Below, in pieces: positions 8,007 through 17,600 of a DNA stretch of 64,000 nucleotides. This stretch comes from Phycisphaerae bacterium. GTDB taxonomy: Bacteria > Chloroflexota > Anaerolineae > 4572-78 > J111. The stretch covers positions 62,001 to 126,000 of the forward strand of contig JANQQF010000036.1 in the NCBI GenBank assembly GCA_028285035.1. Direction: 5' to 3'. The notes below the pieces were generated by a model. It saw only the letters and a program-made list of their open reading frames with translations. It was not told where the DNA came from and did no database searches. The position numbers and the translations under genes were made by a program. How positions within the stretch are numbered: position 1 is the stretch's first letter; each line of letters opens with the position of its first letter.

Positions 8007-11000
8007 ATGGTTAATGAACTGTTGAAGGAGCTAACCGAGCAAGGTATCCAGCTTTGGGCTGAAGGCAATAGACTAAGATTTCGTGCGCCAAAGGGAGTGT
8101 TGACTGATGAACAGCGCGCTGTGCTCAAGGCACATAAAACAGAAATTCTCAAGGTTTTAACGGCACCCAATCAAGTTCCCTTGACGCCGGGTCAGGAAGG
8201 GATTTGGTATACCGAACAACTGCGTCCTGATACCGCTGCCTACAATATGCCGATGGCATGGCAGATTGACGGGGCGTTAGATGTGGCTGTGCTAGAACAG
8301 AGCCTCAACCTCATAGTACAACGGCACGCGGTTCTGCGTACCTACTTTGAGGTCAACGAAGGCCAACCTGTGTCTGCCATTCAGCCCAATATCAATTTCA
8401 CCCTCGATAAAATTGATCTGCAACATTTGGCGTCCACAGATCAGGAAGAACAAGCGAGTGAATTTGTACAGACTGAAGCGGATCGTCTGTTTGATCTGGC
8501 TCAAGCCCCGCTTCTGCGGGCTAACGTCATCCAACTAGCCCCGACCACGTTCATCCTCACGATGACAATTCATCACATTATTAGCGATGGTTGGTCAGTC
8601 GGCCTTCTGGGGCAAGAATTGGCGCAGATTTATAATGCACTCAAATCGGGCCAAACCCCACCGGTACCTGAGTTACCAATCCAATACGCCGACTTTGCCC
8701 GCTGGCAACAAGCTCAGCTTCAGAGTAAGACGTTTAGCCAAAGACTAGACTATTGGCAGCAAAAACTGGTAGATGCCCCCACCGTTTTGCAATTGCCCAC
8801 GGACTATGCACGACCGGCTGTTTACAGTGATGCAGGGGGGCAGATCTCACTAACGTTGCCCCCAGACTTAGCTCAGGCGGTTCAAACCCTCAGCCGGCAA
8901 CAAAATGCTACGCTCTTTATGACCCTGTTGACAACCTTCAAAATGTTGCTTTATCGCTATACAGCGGAGACAAATATTGTCGTGGGCAGCCCTATCATTC
9001 ATCGTCCGCAGCCAGAGCTAGAGCAACTGATCGGCTACTTCCTTAATAATTTGGTGTTGCATACCGATTTATCAGGGGAGCCAACCTTTACAGAGTTATT
9101 GAGCAAAGTGCGTCGCACCAGCTTGGAAGCCTACTCTCATCAAGAGGTGCCCTATGAAACCATCGTGCAAACGCTTCAGCCAGAACGAGATTTGAGCTAC
9201 AATCCACTGTTTCAGGTGGCTTTCAATTTGTTAACCACAAGCCAGCATAGCGGTCTCAACCTCACCGACGTAAATGTCGAGACTATCTCTCGGACTGAAA
9301 TCGAAGCCTACTCTAAGTTTGATTTGACGCTTTATGTGCGGCAAAGTGAGGCAGAACTTCACCTCTATCTCGTCTATCGAATAGACCTGTTTCGCCCTGA
9401 GCGAATGGAGGAGATGTTGACCCAATACCAGCATCTTCTCCAGGAAATTGTGGCTGATCCGAGTCGAGGTATTAGCGACTATCCATTGATTACACCATCT
9501 GCCGCAGACATTGTACCCGATCCATTGTCTCCAGTACCTACGCCTGCGCAAACCCTCGTCACCGATCTGCTTGCGGCTTGGGCGGAAAAAACGCCTAATC
9601 AAACAGCCATTAGTCATCGTGAGCAAGTGTGGTCGTACGAAACGCTGTTTGAACGAGTCAACGTTATCGCCCGAAGTTTGCGGGCGATGGGGGTGCAATC
9701 CGGTGATGTCATTGCTATCTATGGCACCCGTCAATTTGGACTGATTGCCAGCGTCATTGGCACGTTGTTAGGTGGTGGGGTCTTTATTTTGATTGACCCC
9801 TTTTTACCCGATGAACGCAAATTGATGCTTTTGCGAGAAGCCCAGGTTAAATGGTTGATTTTGGTGCAGGGGACCACCAACCTTCCGGCAGCGGCGGATT
9901 GGCTTGCTGCTGATGATGAACTGTTGACGAAGCAACTGCAGGTTGATGGGGAGACAGGGCAGGTGATCTCCGCCCCAGATATAAGCCAAGTGACCTTACC
10001 CACAGTTGCCGAAGATGACCCAGCCTATATCTTTTTTACCTCTGGCTCAACCGGCAAGCCAAAAGCAATTTTGGGCAATCATAAAGGGATTAGCCATTTT
10101 GTTCGGTGGCAGGGTGAAGAGTTCGCGGTTAGCCCCGAGGACCGAGTCGCCCAATTGATTGGGCTTTCTTTTGATGTTATCCTACGGGATATCTTTCTCC
10201 CCCTGACCCATGGCGCAACGTTGTGTCTGCCTGATAAGGTGGATGGTCTTAATCTGGCTGATCCTCTTCCTTGGTTCAAAGCGGCTGGCATTACGATATT
10301 GCATACGGTGCCTGCCTTAGTGCAAACGTGGCTAACAACAGGCGATACGTCCACATCATTGCCAGATATCCGATATACCTTTTTTGCCGGTGAGCCGCTG
10401 ACCGATGCTTTGGTCAATCAATGGCGCGACCTTTGCCCCAACAGTCACGTGGTCAATCTCTATGGCCCCACTGAAACCACGATGGTGAAATGCTTTTATC
10501 GTGTCCCGGCTGAGACACAACCGGGCGTGCAATCCATCGGGCGACCTCTGCCCCAAACCCAGGTCTTTATCTTGGATGAGAATGATCGACAGTGTGGTCT
10601 GTACGAGCCAGGCCAAATCGTGATCCATACCCCTTTCCGCACCTTGGGCTATCTTAATGCCCCAGAGGTCGCTAAAAAACAGTTCAGGCCTAACCCTTTT
10701 CAAAATGATCCCGATGATCTGTTTTATTACACGGGTGATTTGGGCTATTGTCAAGCCGATGGCACCTTGGCGATTTTGGGACGCACTGATGATCAGGTCA
10801 AAGTCCGAGGGGTTCGTATTGAATTAGGCGAAATCATAGGTACATTAGCCAAACATCCAATGGTTCAAGCTAACACGGTCATTGCGAAAAAAGATGAGCA
10901 TGGTCAGAATTATCTTGTGGCCTATGTTGTACCTCAATCATCAGGCGAGCTAGATGCTGGCGCATTGCAACGTGACCTGAGCAAAATTTTGGTCCCCGCG

Positions 11001-11369
11001 ATGATCCCTGCTGCGTTTGTTCCCCTAGAACGACTGCCGTTACTTCCCACCGGAAAAGTTGATCGTCGGAAGTTACCCGAGCCGGACTTGAATGTGACGT
11101 CTTCAGCGAATGATTTTGTGGAACCGGAAGGACTAATTGAAGAGATCATAGCTGAGGTGTGGCGAACAGTGTTGGGACTGGAGCGCGTTGGTCTTTATGA
11201 TAACTTTTTTCATTTGGGCGGTCACTCTTTAATGATCATCCGAGTCGTTGCACGGCTTGAGCAAGCGTATGGCATCGAGGTTCCGCTTCGTGCCTTATTT
11301 GATGCCCCAACGATTGCGGAATTGGCTCCTGTGGTCGAAGAGATATTGATGGCAGAAGATCAGGACTAA
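8007..11369 (+). CDS. NRPS module TubC-docking-C-A-PCP
   Basis: 1120 aa. Residues 1-50 form a TubC-type N-terminal docking domain (pattern LWAEGNRLRFRAPKG...LKAHKTEIL), which in this family binds a short C-terminal peptide of the upstream synthetase. The C domain (about 55-480) has HHIISDG near 189. The A domain (about 510-1010) has A3 FTSGSTGKPKA, A4 LSFDVILRD with Asp235 present, A5 NLYGPTET and A10 TGKVDR. The deduced pocket is DVRHFALMVK; I do not recognise a certain substrate, although the Asp shows it should take an alpha-amino acid. The PCP site is DNFFHLGGHSLMI. The tail LMAEDQD resembles the acidic tails of the other cluster proteins. It starts 60 bp after the preceding gene and is likely in the same transcript. 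Confidence 0.93.
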   Translation: MVNELLKELTEQGIQLWAEGNRLRFRAPKGVLTDEQRAVLKAHKTEILKVLTAPNQVPLTPGQEGIWYTEQLRPDTAAYNMPMAWQIDGALDVAVLEQSLNLIVQRHAVLRTYFEVNEGQPVSAIQPNINFTLDKIDLQHLASTDQEEQASEFVQTEADRLFDLAQAPLLRANVIQLAPTTFILTMTIHHIISDGWSVGLLGQELAQIYNALKSGQTPPVPELPIQYADFARWQQAQLQSKTFSQRLDYWQQKLVDAPTVLQLPTDYARPAVYSDAGGQISLTLPPDLAQAVQTLSRQQNATLFMTLLTTFKMLLYRYTAETNIVVGSPIIHRPQPELEQLIGYFLNNLVLHTDLSGEPTFTELLSKVRRTSLEAYSHQEVPYETIVQTLQPERDLSYNPLFQVAFNLLTTSQHSGLNLTDVNVETISRTEIEAYSKFDLTLYVRQSEAELHLYLVYRIDLFRPERMEEMLTQYQHLLQEIVADPSRGISDYPLITPSAADIVPDPLSPVPTPAQTLVTDLLAAWAEKTPNQTAISHREQVWSYETLFERVNVIARSLRAMGVQSGDVIAIYGTRQFGLIASVIGTLLGGGVFILIDPFLPDERKLMLLREAQVKWLILVQGTTNLPAAADWLAADDELLTKQLQVDGETGQVISAPDISQVTLPTVAEDDPAYIFFTSGSTGKPKAILGNHKGISHFVRWQGEEFAVSPEDRVAQLIGLSFDVILRDIFLPLTHGATLCLPDKVDGLNLADPLPWFKAAGITILHTVPALVQTWLTTGDTSTSLPDIRYTFFAGEPLTDALVNQWRDLCPNSHVVNLYGPTETTMVKCFYRVPAETQPGVQSIGRPLPQTQVFILDENDRQCGLYEPGQIVIHTPFRTLGYLNAPEVAKKQFRPNPFQNDPDDLFYYTGDLGYCQADGTLAILGRTDDQVKVRGVRIELGEIIGTLAKHPMVQANTVIAKKDEHGQNYLVAYVVPQSSGELDAGALQRDLSKILVPAMIPAAFVPLERLPLLPTGKVDRRKLPEPDLNVTSSANDFVEPEGLIEEIIAEVWRTVLGLERVGLYDNFFHLGGHSLMIIRVVARLEQAYGIEVPLRALFDAPTIAELAPVVEEILMAEDQD

Positions 11370-11516
11370 GGGGTAATTACCTGTCTGATTTTTACCGTTT
11401 TTGAGCGTAAGAAACACGATAATTGTTTAATTACAGTTCCTTAGTAGCCGAAAAGTTTGCTTCCAAAATAGACGCGAAGTTGATAAAATTTACGAATAGC
11501 TGGTTGGAGAACATTT

Positions 11517-14489
11517 ATGACATTCAATATCATTCATCATCTTTTACAAACTCAAGCTGAACAAACCCCTGACGCAGTCGCTATAACGGCCCCCAATCGT
11601 TTGCCCCTAACCTATCAGGCCCTTTTATCTCATGTCGAAACGATTGTGAGCCAATTTAATCATTTAGGAGTGCAACGTAATGACCGCGTTGCTCTCGTCT
11701 TGCCCAGCGGACCAGAAATGACTGTTGCTTTTGTGGCGACGATTGCGGGCGTAACGGCGGCCCCACTAAATCCCGCCTATCGAGCTAATGAACTTGATTT
11801 TTATTTGTCCGACTTAAACGCAAAAGCGGTGATCGTTTTAGCCGGTGAAGACTCTCCCGTTCGTGAGGTAGCGGAGCAGAAAAACCTGATTCTCTTGGAA
11901 TTAAACCCATTGCTGGATCAAGCAGCGGGTCTGTTTACCTTATCGACCCCTGACGGAACTATCATTGAAACAGATGTGGCCCCCGCCTTTGCCGAGGCGG
12001 ATGATGTTGCCTTTGTTCTCCATACCTCTGGAACGACAGCCAAGCCAAAACTGGTGCCCTGTACCCAAGCTAATGTGATGGCTGGGGCGGCAATGACAGG
12101 TGAGTCGCTTCAACTTGGTCCGACTGATCGATATTTGCGGATTATGCCCTTATTCCACACACATGCATTGATAACCACATTGACCTCATTGAGTACAGGT
12201 GGTACGCTTTTTGCTGCGCCGGATTTTAATGCCACTCAATTTTTTGATTGGTTCCAGAAATTTAAGCCGACTTGGTACTCAGCTGCACCTACTCTACATC
12301 AAGCCATCCTACAACAAGCTCAAGCGCAACCAGATTTGGTCGCAGCCAACGATTTGCGCTTTATTCGATCCTCTGCTGCCGCTTTGCCCCCGATTGTACG
12401 GAAACAACTTGAAGCTGCGTTTGGTGTGACCGTGGTGGAAGGGTATGGGATGACGGAGTCGGCCTTATACCTCACGAACAATCCGTTAGATAAGCCTAAG
12501 GCTGGCTCTGTTGGTGTGGCTGTAGGCAATGAAGTGGGGATTATGAGCGAAACAGGTGAACTGCTTCCGGATGGACAGCGCGGTGAGATCGTTGTCCGTG
12601 GGGCAAATATTATTTCGGGATATGAGAATAACCCTACAGCTAATGAACAAACCTTTCGCAATGGCTGGTTCCGTACAGGTGACATCGGCCACGTTGACGA
12701 TGAGGGCTATGTCTTTCTCACTGGGCGGATCAAAGAGATGATTAATCGCGGGGGGCAAAAAATCGCGCCGCTTGAAGTTGATGAAACGATGAAAGGTCAT
12801 CCTGATGTGGTCGAGGTGGTGACCTTTGCAATGCCTCATCCCACCCTAGGGGAAGACATCGCCTCTGCTGTTGTGCTACGGGCGGACTCGCGCTCAACCG
12901 CGATGGATCTGCGTAAATTTGCGATGGGGCGGCTGGCCCCATATAAAGTGCCCAGCCAAATTGCCATCTTGGCTGAGATTCCCAAAGGCCCGACCGGAAA
13001 GATACAGCGCATCAATTTAGCCCAAGAATTAGGTGATCAGCTTACCACAGAATTTGTTCATCCTCGGAATTGGGTGGAGGAGAAGATTGCCCAGATTTGG
13101 GGCGATGTTCTAGGGATCGAGCAAATTGGTGTGAATGATAACTTCTTTGCGTTGGGTGGGCATTCTCTGTTTGCGATGCAAATTACATCTCGATTGAGAA
13201 AAGAGATGCAATTTGAGATTAATTTGAACACGATGTTCGAAACCCCAACCGTCGCTGGTTTGGCTGAAGTCTTGCTCGATAAACCGCAACCGACTTCAAT
13301 ACCAATTCAATCTATCTCAGCTCCTATGACGCCCAAAATCACCACACCTGCAACACCACAGCCTGTGTCATCACCAATCTCAAACGGGCAAAGTGATCGA
13401 CATCCACACGATATGGATATCAGCTTGATTTTCTTCTCAGCGGATGGATCGGCCACATCTGGTAATAAATATCAGCTCTTTTTAGATAGCGTGCGTTTTG
13501 CCGATGAACACGGCTTTAAGGCGGTTTGGACCCCGGAACGTCACTTTCACCCCTTTGGTGGCTTGTATCCCAATCCCTCGGTATTAGGGGCGGCGATGGC
13601 GACAATGACCAAGAATATCCACATTCGAGCCGGTAGTGTGGTTATCCCTTTCCAGGACCCGTTGCGTGTCGCTGAGGAGTGGTCTGTCATCGATAATCTC
13701 TCAGGCGGTCGCGTTGGCATTGCCGCCGCCTCTGGTTGGCACGCCAATGATTTTGTGCTGGCCCCAGACAATTTTGAGAATCGTAAGCAGATTATGGATG
13801 AGCGAATCGAAATCATCCAAAAACTGTGGCGAGGTGAGACAATTACCCGACCCAATGGGACGGGCAAACCCACCGAAATTCGGATCTATCCCGATCCGGT
13901 CCAACCCCAATTGCCTATGTGGCTGGCCAGTCACGGGGACGCCACCTTTATCAAGGCTGGAGAGATGGGGATCAACCTACTAACGGTCTTGTGGGATACG
14001 ACGATTGAAGAGCTTTCGCGTAAAGTTGAACTTTATCATCGAGCTTTAGAGCAACACGGTCACGACCCGGCCGCCCGTAGTGTCACCTTAATGATGCATA
14101 CCTATGTTGACGATTCGATGGATGTGGTCCGGGAAAAGGTCAAATCAGCCTATGAAGAGTATCTTTATGTGAATTTAGGGTTACAACACGATCAATCTGA
14201 AGGGCTGAACCGTACGATTGATTTGAACCAGGATGACAAAGAATTTATCATTGCCCAAGCGACGGACCAACTATTTAAGACACGAGGCTTGGTGGGCACA
14301 CCCGAAATCTGTGTGGAGAAGATGAAAGTCCTCCAAGCCATCGGTGTGACCGAAATCGCCTGTCTGGTGGACTTTGGGGTCGATTATCTGTCAATGATGA
14401 ACAGTTTGGCTAAATTGCACGAAGTGAAAGAGACGTATCACGAGCAAGCAGGGGCTGTTGAAGTAGAGATGGAAGAGGATTGGATATAA
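11517..14489 (+). CDS. Acyl-ligase-PCP-luciferase-like monooxygenase fusion
   Basis: 990 aa in three parts. Residues 1-510 are an AMP-dependent ligase closer to fatty-acid or oxalate CoA ligases than to amino-acid A domains (HTSGTTAKPKL, VEGYGMTESA, GWFRTGDIGHVDDEG, PTGKIQR). Residues 525-600 are a carrier domain (DNFFALGGHSLFA). After a Pro/Thr-rich linker, residues about 640-980 are a luciferase-like flavin monooxygenase of the MupA/Atu3671 natural-product type (DISLIFFSADG, VWTPERHFHPFGG, AAASGWHANDFVL). The fusion implies that an acyl group is loaded on the carrier and oxidised there with reduced flavin and O2, typically by hydroxylation. The acyl substrate cannot be read from sequence. 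It probably acts as the loading module or feeds an oxidised unit to the line. Confidence 0.9.
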   Translation: MTFNIIHHLLQTQAEQTPDAVAITAPNRLPLTYQALLSHVETIVSQFNHLGVQRNDRVALVLPSGPEMTVAFVATIAGVTAAPLNPAYRANELDFYLSDLNAKAVIVLAGEDSPVREVAEQKNLILLELNPLLDQAAGLFTLSTPDGTIIETDVAPAFAEADDVAFVLHTSGTTAKPKLVPCTQANVMAGAAMTGESLQLGPTDRYLRIMPLFHTHALITTLTSLSTGGTLFAAPDFNATQFFDWFQKFKPTWYSAAPTLHQAILQQAQAQPDLVAANDLRFIRSSAAALPPIVRKQLEAAFGVTVVEGYGMTESALYLTNNPLDKPKAGSVGVAVGNEVGIMSETGELLPDGQRGEIVVRGANIISGYENNPTANEQTFRNGWFRTGDIGHVDDEGYVFLTGRIKEMINRGGQKIAPLEVDETMKGHPDVVEVVTFAMPHPTLGEDIASAVVLRADSRSTAMDLRKFAMGRLAPYKVPSQIAILAEIPKGPTGKIQRINLAQELGDQLTTEFVHPRNWVEEKIAQIWGDVLGIEQIGVNDNFFALGGHSLFAMQITSRLRKEMQFEINLNTMFETPTVAGLAEVLLDKPQPTSIPIQSISAPMTPKITTPATPQPVSSPISNGQSDRHPHDMDISLIFFSADGSATSGNKYQLFLDSVRFADEHGFKAVWTPERHFHPFGGLYPNPSVLGAAMATMTKNIHIRAGSVVIPFQDPLRVAEEWSVIDNLSGGRVGIAAASGWHANDFVLAPDNFENRKQIMDERIEIIQKLWRGETITRPNGTGKPTEIRIYPDPVQPQLPMWLASHGDATFIKAGEMGINLLTVLWDTTIEELSRKVELYHRALEQHGHDPAARSVTLMMHTYVDDSMDVVREKVKSAYEEYLYVNLGLQHDQSEGLNRTIDLNQDDKEFIIAQATDQLFKTRGLVGTPEICVEKMKVLQAIGVTEIACLVDFGVDYLSMMNSLAKLHEVKETYHEQAGAVEVEMEEDWI

Positions 14490-14493
14490 TAGG

Positions 14494-14545
14494 CAGTAAG
14501 GAGTAAGAAGTAAAAAAATAAATTCCTACTCCCGCTTACTTACTG
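14494..14545. repeat. Heptamer-word palindrome 1
   Basis: The left arm is three degenerate 7-bp words (CAGTAAG, GAGTAAG, AAGTAAA at 14494-14514). The right arm at 14526-14545 reads, reverse-complemented, CAGTAAG TAAGCGG GAGTAG. It lies 5 bp after the monooxygenase-fusion stop codon and could fold into an imperfect hairpin. Confidence 0.7.
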
Positions 14546-14596
14546 TCTTGCTGAGTCTCATTTGATGGCTCAAAACCAAAAATCGTCCGAGCCTTC

Positions 14597-14679
14597 TAAT
14601 TTATGATAGCCGATTTTGGCGAGGCGATCATTGCCCCCAGGTCTAATCGTAAATCATAAATCTTCAATCGTAAATTGAT
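14597..14679. repeat. Heptamer-word palindrome 2
   Basis: The right arm (14645-14679) is a run of 7-bp words: AATCGTA, AATCATA, AATCTTC, AATCGTA, AATTGAT. A left arm at about 14597-14615 contains TAATTTATGAT, complementary to part of it. The same word recurs in the spacer at 36631-36707. Confidence 0.6.
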
Positions 14680-14699
14680 ATAGATACTAAGGATTACCA

Positions 14700-17600
14700 A
14701 TGAATGTAGCAGAATTTATTCACGAACTCTCCCTTAAAAATGTTGAATTATGGGTTGACGAGGGAAAGCTTAAATTTCGGGCCCCAAAAGGGGCTATGTC
14801 CCCTAAACAACTGCTGTTACTCAAACAGCATAAAGCAGACATTTTAACATATTTGCAACAGCAAAGATCAAGCCCCACTGTTGAAGCGGCTCCGCCATTA
14901 CCACCACCAACAACCATTCCGCGTCGTGCTCAACAGTCACCTGTGCCTTTGAGCTATATCCAAGAGGGGGTCTGGTACACTGAGCAACTTCAGCCCGGTT
15001 TAGCGACGTACAACATCCTATCCGCGCATCGTTTACGGGGGCCTTTGGATGTTGGTGCCTTGGAAGAGAGTTTGGCCTTTATTGTCCAACGACACGAAAC
15101 GTTGCGGACGTCTGTTGCCATAATTGATGGTGAACCCCAACAGATTATTCACCCCACCGTTGACTTTGCGCTTGAGCCGCTTGATTTACGCCATTTACCG
15201 GCTGAGGAACGTGAGGCGCAACTGCCTGATCTGCTCAATCTTGATGCCCATTTGCCCCTTGATTTAGAACACGCGCCCATGATGCGAGCCACATTAATCT
15301 ATCTGGACACTGAGGATCATATTTTGAGCCTAACTGTCCATCATCTAGCCGGTGATGGGTGGTCCTTTGGGGTGTTACGTAAAGAACTGGTCGCCTGCTA
15401 CGCGGCTTTTCGTCAGGGCGAAACTCCTCAGTTGCCTAATCTACCAATTCAGTATGCCGATTTTTCTGAGTGGCAGCGGGAGCGGTTACAGGGCGATGAA
15501 CTTGAGAATCAACTTTCCTTTTGGCGAGATCGTTTAGGGGATGATCCAGCCCCCCTACAACTCCCAACTGATCATCCTCGCCCCACATGGCCCACCTATC
15601 GTGGTCGCCGACATAAATTCATTATCCCAGAGACATTATTGACAGGGATCAAAGAATTGAGCCGTAAACAAAATACAACCTTGTTTATGACGCTGTTAGC
15701 GGCCTACAAAGTGCTACTTTATCGTTATTCTCAACAGGAGGATATTCTGGTGGGCACACCGATTGCCAATCGGAATCGGCTCGAAACCGAGGGGCTAATT
15801 GGCTTTTTAGCCAACACGCTTGTGCTTCGGACTGATCTCGCTGGCAATCCTTCATTTTTGGAGTTGCTCAAGCGAGTTCGGCAGATGTCCTTAGAAACCT
15901 TTGCCCATCACGAAATTCCCTTTGAAACCGTGGTCAAATCACTCAAACCGACGCGTGATATGACCTATACCCCATTCTTCCAAACGATGTTTGTTCTACA
16001 AAATTTTCGGGAACAGGCCTTTGATTTGGAAGGAGTCACGGCTGAACCGTGTCAAATTGATCGCCGAACTGCGAAATTTGATTTGACCCTTACAATTTTT
16101 GAAAAAGCTGGGCAGCTTGAGATTATGTTTGAGTATAGCACCGAGCTTTACGAGCCTGAGACGATTGAACGAATGGCCGATCATTGGCAGATGCTGCTCA
16201 ATGAAGTTATAGCAAATCCTGACCAGCCTATCGACCAGCTTAATCTGCTGACTGAGGCTGAGCGGCACCAAATTCTATCGGTTTGGAACAACATTGAACG
16301 AATATATCCTGCCGATCAACCCATTCAACAATGGTTTGAAACCCAGGTTGAAAAGGCGCCAGAGGCTGTTGCGGTGACCTATGAGAATGTGTCGTTGACC
16401 TATGGTGATCTCAATCAGCGGGCCAATCAGGTGGCCCACTATCTGCAAACGCAAGGAGCCAAGCCCGGTGATTTAATTGGTTTGTGTGTTGAGCGCTCGC
16501 CCGATATGATCGTCGCTATTTTGGGCATTCTCAAAGCGGGAGCGGCCTATCTGCCGCTTGATCCCTCCGTACCAGCCACCCGAATGAGCTTTATTTTGGA
16601 GGATGCAGAGGCAACAATCTTGCTGACTCAACGATCGTTGATGGGCGTTGTTGCGGATTACAAGGGACAGATTATTCAGCTTGATCAAGACTGGGCCACC
16701 ATCGCAGCGAGCGACGGGGCAAATCTGCCCATTCAAAACACGTCGGATGATTTGGCTTATGTGATCTACACCTCCGGCTCAACGGGGAAGCCGAAAGGGG
16801 TCTTGGTCACCCACGCCAACGTCATCCGTCTCTTCACGGCCACTGACGATTGGTACCACTTCAAGGCCGATGATGTCTGGACCTTGTTCCACTCTTACGC
16901 CTTCGACTTTTCGGTCTGGGAAATCTGGGGTGCGCTTCTGTACGGTGGGCGCTTGGTCATTGTGCCCTATTTGATCTCCCGTTCGCCCGACGACTTCTAC
17001 AAATTACTCGTGGCGGAAAGGGTGACCGTGCTCAATCAAACACCGTCGGCCTTCCGGCAACTCATCCAAGCCGAAACGCTGGTCGGGCAAAGTCCTGATC
17101 TTGCCTTACGCTATGTCATCTTCGGCGGGGAAGCTTTGGAGATGCAGTCGCTCAAACTCTGGTACGAGCGACACGGCGATCAAACACCGCAATTGGTGAA
17201 TATGTATGGTATCACCGAAACCACCGTTCACGTCACCTATCGTCCGCTGAGTATGGCTGACCTCAACTCTGGTAGTGTTGTTGGTGGCCCGATCCCCGAT
17301 TTGCAGGTGTATATTCTTGATGCGCATCAGCAACCCGTTCCCGTTGGTGTGGTTGGCGAGATGTATGTTGGCGGCTCTGGGGTATCGAACGGCTATCACC
17401 AACGGCCCGAGTTGAATGCTGAACGGTTCATTCCCGACCCCTTCAATCCTGACCCAGACGCTCGACTGTATCGATCTGGTGATTTGGCCCGTTATCTGGC
17501 CGATGGCGATATCGAATACTTGGGCCGAATCGATCATCAAGTACAGCTACGGGGTTTCCGTATTGAGTTGGGCGAAATCGAATCCAATCTGGCCCAGCAT

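Noticed and set aside
14494..14679. Heptamer-word repeats as a CRISPR array
   Set aside because: No constant repeat of 23 or more bases and no unique spacers; the period is 7 bp and no cas genes are near.
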